From JBFIHZ01 sp041601535 (GTDB lineage: Bacteria; Pseudomonadota; Gammaproteobacteria; Xanthomonadales; SZUA-36): 12,535 nucleotides of DNA. The translations under genes were made by a program, and so were the position numbers. The notes beneath the pieces were generated by a model. That model did not search any database, had not been told where the DNA came from, and saw nothing but the letters and a program-made list of their open reading frames with translations. Of this stretch, positions 7,713 to 12,535 are shown one piece after another (positions within the stretch are counted from its first letter, which is position 1; every line of letters starts with the position of its first letter). The stretch is from NCBI GenBank assembly GCA_041601535.1, contig JBFIHZ010000087.1, forward strand, positions 1 through 12,535, in the 5' to 3' direction.

Positions 7713-8730
7713 GACCAGCATCGAATCCGGACTCATGTTGCTGTGGCCCTGGCTGCTGCTGTTGCTGCCGCTGCCCTGGCTGGTGCGCCGCCTGTTGCGG
7801 GCCGCGCCGGAGCAGTCCCTGCAGGCGGTGCGGGTGCCGTGGTTTGAGCTGGTCGTGGCGGGGCCGGCCGGTTACATGAAAAAACCATTGCTGGCGGCGC
7901 TGGCGATCGCCACCTGGGCGCTGCTGGTGCTGGCCGCCGCACGGCCACAATGGGTGGGCGAGGTGGAAACCCTGCCGGTAACCGGCCGCGATCTGCTGCT
8001 GGCGGTGGACATTTCCGGCAGCATGGATACCCAGGACATGGTGCTGAACCAGCGGCCGGTGAATCGCCTGGCGGTGGTGAAAAAAGTGGCCGGCGAATTC
8101 ATCCAGCGCCGCCGCGGTGACCGGGTGGGGCTGGTGCTGTTCGGCAGCCGCGCCTATCTGCAGACCCCACTGACGTTTGATACCGAAACCACCGCCATCC
8201 TGCTGGAAGAGTCCGAAATCGGACTGGCGGGGCGCGAAACGGCCATCGGCGATGCCATCGGGCTGGCGGTCAAACGCCTGCGTGAAGACAGCGCCAGTGA
8301 ACGGGTACTGATCCTGCTGACGGACGGCGCCAATACCTCGGGTGAAGTGCAGCCGATGCAGGCCACTGAATTTGCCGCACGCGAGGGGCTGACCATTTAC
8401 ACGGTTGGCGTCGGCGCGGATGAAATGATGGTGCAGGACTTTTTTGGCACCCGCATGGTCAACCCGTCGGCCGATCTGGATGAGGACACCCTGCGCGCCA
8501 TTGCCGAGCGTACCGGCGGCAAGTATTTCCGTGCCCGTGACGCGGTGGCACTGGCGGAAATTTACCAGCAACTGGACGAGCTCGAACCGGTGGAGAGTGA
8601 CCAGGAAACGGTCAGGCCGGTGGATGAGCTGTTCTTCTGGCCCCTGTCACTGGCATTTGTTCTGACGCTGCTGGCGGCCTTGCTCAACCTGCGCCCGGGT
8701 AACCCGATCGCGCGGAGGGCTTCGGCGTGA
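7705..8730 (+). CDS. batA: BatA-type VWA-domain membrane protein
   Basis: The 341-residue inner-membrane protein has hydrophobic segments at about 9-30 and 61-79, a VWA domain at about 95-290, and a C-terminal transmembrane helix at about 309-327 (LFFWPLSLAFVLTLLAALL). The VWA metal site (MIDAS) appears complete: D102-I-S104-G-S106 in LLLAVDISGSM, T179 in GRETAIGDAIG, and D207 in ILLTDGANTSG. A metal-dependent adhesion-type interaction with partner proteins is therefore plausible. This layout of two N-terminal helices, VWA and a C-terminal helix is that of the Bat (Bacteroides aerotolerance) proteins. The ATG at 7705 overlaps the DUF4381 gene by 8 bases. Its stop overlaps the batB start in a GTGA. 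It likely forms a membrane complex with the next gene's product; that is inference from gene order. Confidence 0.93.
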   Translation: MAETSIESGLMLLWPWLLLLLPLPWLVRRLLRAAPEQSLQAVRVPWFELVVAGPAGYMKKPLLAALAIATWALLVLAAARPQWVGEVETLPVTGRDLLLAVDISGSMDTQDMVLNQRPVNRLAVVKKVAGEFIQRRRGDRVGLVLFGSRAYLQTPLTFDTETTAILLEESEIGLAGRETAIGDAIGLAVKRLREDSASERVLILLTDGANTSGEVQPMQATEFAAREGLTIYTVGVGADEMMVQDFFGTRMVNPSADLDEDTLRAIAERTGGKYFRARDAVALAEIYQQLDELEPVESDQETVRPVDELFFWPLSLAFVLTLLAALLNLRPGNPIARRASA

Positions 8731-10463
8731 ACGAACTCGGCATCCAGGGCTTTGAAGCCGTGCACTTTATCCGCCCCTGGTGGCTGGCCGCCCTGCCGCT
8801 GGCGGTGTTGCTGCCATGGTGGTGGCGCCGTTCACGGCGGCCTTCCGGTGACTGGGAGAAAATCTGCGACCCGCACCTGCTGCGCTGGTTGAGTCAGCAA
8901 CCGGCTACCGCAGGCAAGCGTTCGCGGGGTCACTGGCTGGCTGGCCTGGGTTTGCTGATCGCCATCCTGGCGCTGGCCGGGCCCAGCTGGCAGCAATTGC
9001 CGGACACGGCGTTCGCGGCGCGGGAGGCTCGCGTTATCGTGTTCGATCTGTCCAGTTCGATGCTGGCCGGCGACCTGCGGCCAGACCGGCTGACGCGCGC
9101 GCGGTTCCGCCTGGATGACCTGTTACAGGAAACCCGGGAAGGACAGACCGGGCTGGTGGCCTTTGCCGGTGATGCCTTCGTGGTATCGCCGCTGACCAAC
9201 GACACCAACACCATCGCCAACCTGTTGCCGGCGCTGCGCCCGGACGTGATTCCGGTGGGCGGCAGCCGCGCCGACCGTGCCCTGGACCTGGCGGCGGAGT
9301 TGCTGCAGCGGGCCGGCTTTGCGCGTGGCGAAATCCTGCTGGTGACCGATTCAGCCGATCCCGCGGACGCGGCCAAGGCCCGCGAACTGCATGACCAGGG
9401 CATCATCACCTCGGTGATGGCGGTGGGCACGGTGGAAGGCGCGCCCATTCCCTCGGGCGGTGGGTTCGTCAGTGACCGCAGTGGCAATGTGGTGATCGCC
9501 CGGCTGAACCCAACGGCCTTGCGTGAGGTGGTGTCCGCTGGCGGTGGCCGCTACACCGAACTGGGTGCGCTGAGTGCCGCTACCGAACACCCCTGGGCCG
9601 TGACCGAAGGCAGCGAGTTCACCCGGCGGGACGATTCGCTGGACCGGCGCTGGAAGGATTCCGGCCCCTGGCTGGTATTGCTGCTGCTGCCACTGGCATT
9701 GTTCAGTTTCCGCCGTGGCTTGGTGTTTATGCTGCCGCTTTTGGCCATCGGCAGTCTGCTGCAACCCGCCACCGCCCATGCCGGCTGGTGGGAGGACCTG
9801 TGGCAAAGGAAGGATCAGCAGGCCTACCAGGCGCTGCAGAATGAACAGGCCGAACGGGCTGCGGCGTTGGCCCGCGACCCGGCGATTTCCGGAGAGGCCT
9901 GGTACCGCAGCGGCAACTTCGAAAACGCACTGGGCGCCTGGTCACAGCTGGATTCCGCTGATGCGTTGTACAACCGTGGCAATGCGCTCACCCAGCAGGG
10001 CCAGTACGATGCCGCCATTGATGCCTACGACCAGGCATTGACCCTGCGCCCGGAGATGGAAGACGCCGAGGTTAACCGTTCGATCGCCGAGCGCCTGAAG
10101 GAACAGCAGGAACAGCAACAACAGCAGCAGGAAGAGCAGGACCAGGACGGACAGTCACAGGATGGCGAATCGTCCGATGAAGCCAGCGACAGCCAGTCCT
10201 CGGAGGATCAGCAGGGCGAGGAGGGCGAAGAAGGCGACCCTTCCGAGCAGCAAGGTGAGCAGGAGCAGCAGGGCGAAGGCGAGCAAGGCGAACGGTCGGA
10301 TGAGGAAACGGATTACACCCAGGCCTGGTCAGAGGAAGACGCCCAGGCCATGGAGCAATGGCTGAGGCGCATCCCGGACGATCCGGGTGGGCTGCTGCGG
10401 CGCAAATTCATGTACGAACACCAGCGCCGGGGCGCGCCGGAAGAAGAGTCTGAACCATGGTAA
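8727..10463 (+). CDS. batB: BatB-BatC fusion: VWA domain plus TPR and Q/E-rich tail
   Basis: The 578-residue membrane protein has hydrophobic segments at about 16-33 and 68-84, then a VWA domain at about 100-290 with MIDAS D107-L-S109-S-S111 (VIVFDLSSSM) and D208 (LLVTDSADPAD). A transmembrane helix follows at about 313-327, then a second hydrophobic segment at 332-350 ending PATAHAGWW, which resembles a signal peptide with an AHA cleavage site. After that come a TPR-like repeat at about 412-448 (ALYNRGNALTQQGQYDAAIDAYDQAL), a Q/E/D/S/G-rich low-complexity stretch at about 459-530, and a conserved-looking end (MEQWLRRIPDDPGGLLRRKF). In Bacteroides BatB and BatC are separate; here one frame joins them. 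The GTG start at 8727 forms a GTGA overlap with batA and has GGAGG about 8 bases upstream. Its threonine-equivalent MIDAS position reads GGSRADRAL, with S180, unlike batA. Confidence 0.92.
   Translation: MNELGIQGFEAVHFIRPWWLAALPLAVLLPWWWRRSRRPSGDWEKICDPHLLRWLSQQPATAGKRSRGHWLAGLGLLIAILALAGPSWQQLPDTAFAAREARVIVFDLSSSMLAGDLRPDRLTRARFRLDDLLQETREGQTGLVAFAGDAFVVSPLTNDTNTIANLLPALRPDVIPVGGSRADRALDLAAELLQRAGFARGEILLVTDSADPADAAKARELHDQGIITSVMAVGTVEGAPIPSGGGFVSDRSGNVVIARLNPTALREVVSAGGGRYTELGALSAATEHPWAVTEGSEFTRRDDSLDRRWKDSGPWLVLLLLPLALFSFRRGLVFMLPLLAIGSLLQPATAHAGWWEDLWQRKDQQAYQALQNEQAERAAALARDPAISGEAWYRSGNFENALGAWSQLDSADALYNRGNALTQQGQYDAAIDAYDQALTLRPEMEDAEVNRSIAERLKEQQEQQQQQQEEQDQDGQSQDGESSDEASDSQSSEDQQGEEGEEGDPSEQQGEQEQQGEGEQGERSDEETDYTQAWSEEDAQAMEQWLRRIPDDPGGLLRRKFMYEHQRRGAPEEESEPW
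10101..10329 (+). repeat. CAG/GAG-rich low-complexity tract encoding a Q/E-rich segment
   Basis: About 230 bases inside batB are built mostly from CAG, CAA, GAA, GAG, GAC and GGC codons, encoding a run with six consecutive Gln near residues 464-469 and many E, D, S and G residues after it. The coding strand is strongly purine-rich here, unlike the flanks. There is no long exact tandem unit, so it is cryptically simple sequence, prone to replication slippage and length variation between strains. Confidence 0.8.
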
Positions 10464-12148
10464 AACGCAATGCATTAATGCTGCTGGCCGGCTTGCTGCT
10501 GTGCACGCTGGCACAGGCCGCCACGGTAACCGCCAAGCTGGACCGCGACCGCATCGTGCAGGGTGAAACCGTTACCCTGGTGATTCAGACCGATGACGCG
10601 CAACAAAGCCTGGATACCGACCTGAGCGTGCTGGCGCAAGATTTCACCGTGCTGGACCGGCGCACCGAAACGCAGATGTCCATCGTCAATGGCCGCCAGT
10701 CAGCCGTCATGCGCCTGATGATCACCCTGGAGCCCAACAAAACCGGCCGGCTGATCATTCCGCCCCTGCGCTTCGGTGCCGAGACCACCATGCCCATCGT
10801 GGTAACCGTGGACCCGCCGCCGCAGCCGCAGCCCGGCGACACGCCAGCGGTATTTATCGAAACAGAAATCGAACCCAAGAACGGTCCCTATTACGTGCAC
10901 GCGCAATTGCGCCTGGTGGTGCGCGTGTTCTACCAGCAAAACCTTACCGAGGCGGCCATATCCCAGCCCGACCCTTCGCCGGCCTCGGTGCGGCTGCTGG
11001 ACGAAGTGCCCTATCAGGCCGAGCGGGGCGGTGAGCGTTACCGTGTGCTGGAGCGGCATTACGCCATCTTCCCGGAACGCTCCGGCCCGATGAGCATTCC
11101 GGCCATGAAACTCAGCGGCCGCCTGGTGGAGCGCCGCAGCGACCGGCTGTGGCAGCCGTCGGTGCAGGGCCGCCGCATTGAAGTGAGCAGCGAACCGCTG
11201 GAACTGGCCATAGAACCCCGGCCGGCCAGCTTTCAGGGTGATAGCTGGCAGCCGGCCCGCGCGCTGCAGTTAAGCCAGTCGATTTCGGCCGGCGACGAGC
11301 TGAAGGTGGGCGAACCAGTAACCCGCACGGTGATCGTGGACGCGGTGGGCCTGGAAGAAAACATGATTACCGAACCGCAGTGGCCAGCGGTGGATGCGGC
11401 CCGGATTTACCCGGACCAGCCACAGGGCATCAGCCGTAATGATGGCAAGTGGGTGCTGGGCCACAAGGAATTCCGCTACGCCGTGGTACCGGAAGAGCCG
11501 GGCGAACTGGTGCTGCCGGAACTGACCGTGTACTGGTGGGATACCGTCAACAACCGCGAACAAAAAGCCGTGTTGCCGGAACAGCGGCTCAGCGTGCAGC
11601 CGTCGTCACTGGTACCCGCGCCGCCACCCGCCGCCGCACTGCCCGCACCCGCCGAGCTGCCCGGCGCCCCGGCACCGGCCGCCAGTACAACGCCGGAACC
11701 ACGCTACTGGACCGGACTGACTGCGCTGTTCGCCACCCTGTGGCTGATCACCAGTGTGTTGTGGTGGCGCGCCCGCCAACCCGCCACCCCACCCACGGAA
11801 TCCCGCCCGCAGCCACTGTCAGAGGACGAGGACAGCACCCTGTCCGAGCTCAAACAAGCTTGCGAAGTGGGCGATGCGGGTAAGGTCCGGCGCGCCTTGT
11901 CGCGCTGGTTGCGCGACTACGGCCCGGCACAGGCTTCCGGCAGCCTGCTGGAGTTCGCCGATAGCCTGTCCGACGCGGACCTGCGCGAGCGCCTGACCGC
12001 CCTGGACGCAACGGGTTTCCGGCCGGGCAACGAGGCCAACTGGGATGGCCGCGCCCTGTGGCGCGCGTTCTCGGCCTGGCGCAAGCAATGGCAGTCCAGC
12101 CAGCATCAGCAGCAAGCCCCGCTCACCGACCTGTACGCGCGGCGCTAG
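10457..12148 (+). CDS. batD: BatD, secreted and membrane-anchored oxygen-tolerance family protein
   Basis: The 563-residue protein has a Sec signal peptide at 1-21 (NALMLLAGLLLCTLAQA, cut after AQA) and a large periplasmic region of beta-rich, Ig-like character. The family start is visible at 22-45 as ATVTAKLDRDRIVQGETVTL, followed later by FIETEIEPKNGPYYVHAQ and RVFYQQNL. An Ala/Pro-rich linker spans about 386-414, followed by a transmembrane helix at about 417-437 (WTGLTALFATLWLITSVLWW) and a cytoplasmic tail with an acidic LSEDEDSTLSELKQACEVGD segment at 454-473. BatD closes Bat operons and is presumed to work with BatA/B at the inner membrane's periplasmic face; its biochemical activity is unknown. 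The ATG overlaps the batB stop by seven bases, with GGAAGAAGAG upstream. No well-formed U-tailed terminator immediately follows. Confidence 0.94.
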   Translation: MVKRNALMLLAGLLLCTLAQAATVTAKLDRDRIVQGETVTLVIQTDDAQQSLDTDLSVLAQDFTVLDRRTETQMSIVNGRQSAVMRLMITLEPNKTGRLIIPPLRFGAETTMPIVVTVDPPPQPQPGDTPAVFIETEIEPKNGPYYVHAQLRLVVRVFYQQNLTEAAISQPDPSPASVRLLDEVPYQAERGGERYRVLERHYAIFPERSGPMSIPAMKLSGRLVERRSDRLWQPSVQGRRIEVSSEPLELAIEPRPASFQGDSWQPARALQLSQSISAGDELKVGEPVTRTVIVDAVGLEENMITEPQWPAVDAARIYPDQPQGISRNDGKWVLGHKEFRYAVVPEEPGELVLPELTVYWWDTVNNREQKAVLPEQRLSVQPSSLVPAPPPAAALPAPAELPGAPAPAASTTPEPRYWTGLTALFATLWLITSVLWWRARQPATPPTESRPQPLSEDEDSTLSELKQACEVGDAGKVRRALSRWLRDYGPAQASGSLLEFADSLSDADLRERLTALDATGFRPGNEANWDGRALWRAFSAWRKQWQSSQHQQQAPLTDLYARR

Positions 12149-12177
12149 GCTTCCCCCCTTCCTCCCTCTTATTGACA

Positions 12178-12196
12178 GCCCGGAGCGTTTCCGGGC
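12178..12196 (+). terminator. Short GC hairpin after batD, possible weak terminator
   Basis: A seven-base-pair stem, GCCCGGA (12178-12184) with TCCGGGC (12190-12196), closes on the five-base loop GCGTT, 30 bases after the batD stop. It is followed by GTGTGATTTAG rather than a proper U tract, so intrinsic termination would be inefficient. It could instead protect the 3' end of the operon message. Confidence 0.4.
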
Positions 12197-12265
12197 GTGT
12201 GATTTAGTCCTATCTCAACCTGATCAGTAAACCAATTACCAACTGCTGCCTCCTGCAGACGGGGT

Positions 12266-12375
12266 GGCCGGGACCGGGGATGGGTTTTCAGGACACGTCG
12301 TGAATACATCCCTGTAGACTAATCGGCGACTTCCCTGTCGCCGATTGTCCTGAAAACCCATCCCCGGCCCCGGCC
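12266..12375. repeat. Long near-perfect inverted repeat (nested palindrome)
   Basis: Two 30-base arms (12266-12295 and 12346-12375) are inverted complements with one mismatch (A12273 against the complement of C12368). Both arms contain GGGGATGGGTTTTCAGGACA or its complement. The 50-base centre holds two more hairpins, TACA-TCCC-TGTA at 12305-12316 and a ten-pair stem at 12321-12346. As RNA the whole element would fold into one very stable branched stem. From memory, motifs such as CGTCGTGAATACATCCCTGT occur in dispersed palindromic intergenic repeats of marine and soil gammaproteobacteria, so a repeated REP- or MITE-like unit is likely, but I cannot count copies here. No transposase is present. 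It may also serve as a terminator or mRNA 3' stabiliser for the bat operon. Confidence 0.85.
12321..12346. repeat. Inner perfect hairpin within the long inverted repeat
   Basis: AATCGGCGAC (12321-12330) and GTCGCCGATT (12337-12346) are perfect inverted complements around the loop TTCCCT. This ten-pair stem sits off-centre in the larger palindrome and abuts its right arm, sharing base 12346 with it. Confidence 0.85.
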
Positions 12376-12392
12376 TCGGGGTTTAAGGCCGG

Positions 12393-12420
12393 CAGCCTGA
12401 TCCGCTGTGATTATTTTTTT
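12393..12420 (+). terminator. Weak terminator-like hairpin with T-rich tail
   Basis: CAGC (12393-12396) can pair with GCTG (12404-12407) across a seven-base loop, followed by GTGA and TTATTTTTTT (12411-12420). The T run is good but the stem is only four to five pairs, so it would be weak alone. Placed after the long palindrome, it could finish transcription from the bat operon. Confidence 0.3.
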
Positions 12421-12535
12421 CAGGCCATTGTTTTTGAGCAAAACCTGCTGAACATAGCCCTAAGGTGGAAAGCCTCCGACAGAGGGATATGGGCCCATCT
12501 ACAAAGCACCGCAGGCCAGTAAGTAAGGGAGCGCA
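12421..12535 (+). other. Probable 5' leader of a gene starting just beyond the window
   Basis: No gene lies in these 115 bases, but the sequence ends AAGGGAG (12525-12531) plus CGCA, a strong Shine-Dalgarno that would place a start codon within a few bases after the window. Upstream, GGTG (12464-12467) can pair with CACC (12507-12510), enclosing CCTC-CGACA-GAGG (12473-12485) and the perfect palindrome ATGGGCCCAT (12489-12498), which would make a small branched RNA fold. The short segment AAAGCCTCCG (12470-12479) superficially resembles part of the c-di-GMP-I (GEMM) riboswitch core, but I could not align the remaining conserved positions, so I make no riboswitch call. Confidence 0.35.

Noticed and set aside
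12464..12510. c-di-GMP-I (GEMM) riboswitch suggested by AAAGCCTCCG near 12470.
   Set aside because: The remaining conserved positions and the paired-helix layout with a GNRA loop and receptor could not be matched, so it is kept only as an open possibility for the leader.
12149..12535. Insertion sequence or MITE with target-site duplication at the long inverted repeat.
   Set aside because: No transposase frame is present and I could find no direct repeat flanking the arms; a dispersed palindromic repeat is the more economical reading.

Overview
The window reads as an ordinary chromosomal segment of a high-GC (roughly 60%) gammaproteobacterium. Prc, MscL and PriA all align in my memory closely with their E. 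coli counterparts, and genes are tightly packed with GTG starts and ATGA/GTGA overlaps. The genus cannot be fixed from the sequence alone; a marine oil-degrader-like or Pseudomonas-like relative is plausible. I see no insertion sequence, phage gene, CRISPR array, tRNA or rRNA.

Left part (1-4951): housekeeping genes. First comes the 3' five-sixths of the periplasmic tail-specific protease gene prc, cut by the left edge. A strong bidirectional terminator follows, shared with the convergent mechanosensitive channel gene mscL. priA, the primosomal helicase for replication restart, is divergent from mscL. A small lipoprotein gene of unknown function converges on priA.

Middle and right (5250-12148): one polycistron, moxR - DUF58 gene - DUF4381 gene - batA - batB/batC fusion - batD. 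The genes overlap by 4-8 bases or are separated by at most 13. This is the MoxR-Bat system: a cytoplasmic AAA+ ATPase, a DUF58 protein with a VWA-like motif, a small one-helix membrane protein, two membrane-anchored VWA proteins (the second carrying a TPR and a Q/E-rich tail), and a secreted, membrane-anchored BatD with proline-rich linker. It is associated with envelope or oxidative stress tolerance and is thought to act as a chaperone-like or metal-insertion machine, but its exact substrate is not established.

Right edge (12149-12535): no gene. It holds a short GC hairpin, a striking 110-base near-perfect inverted repeat (30-base arms, one mismatch) enclosing two smaller hairpins, a weak terminator-like element, and a structured-looking leader ending in a Shine-Dalgarno sequence 4 bases from the window end, so another gene probably starts just outside. 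The least explained items are this nested palindrome, the leader, and the architecture of the BatB-BatC fusion.
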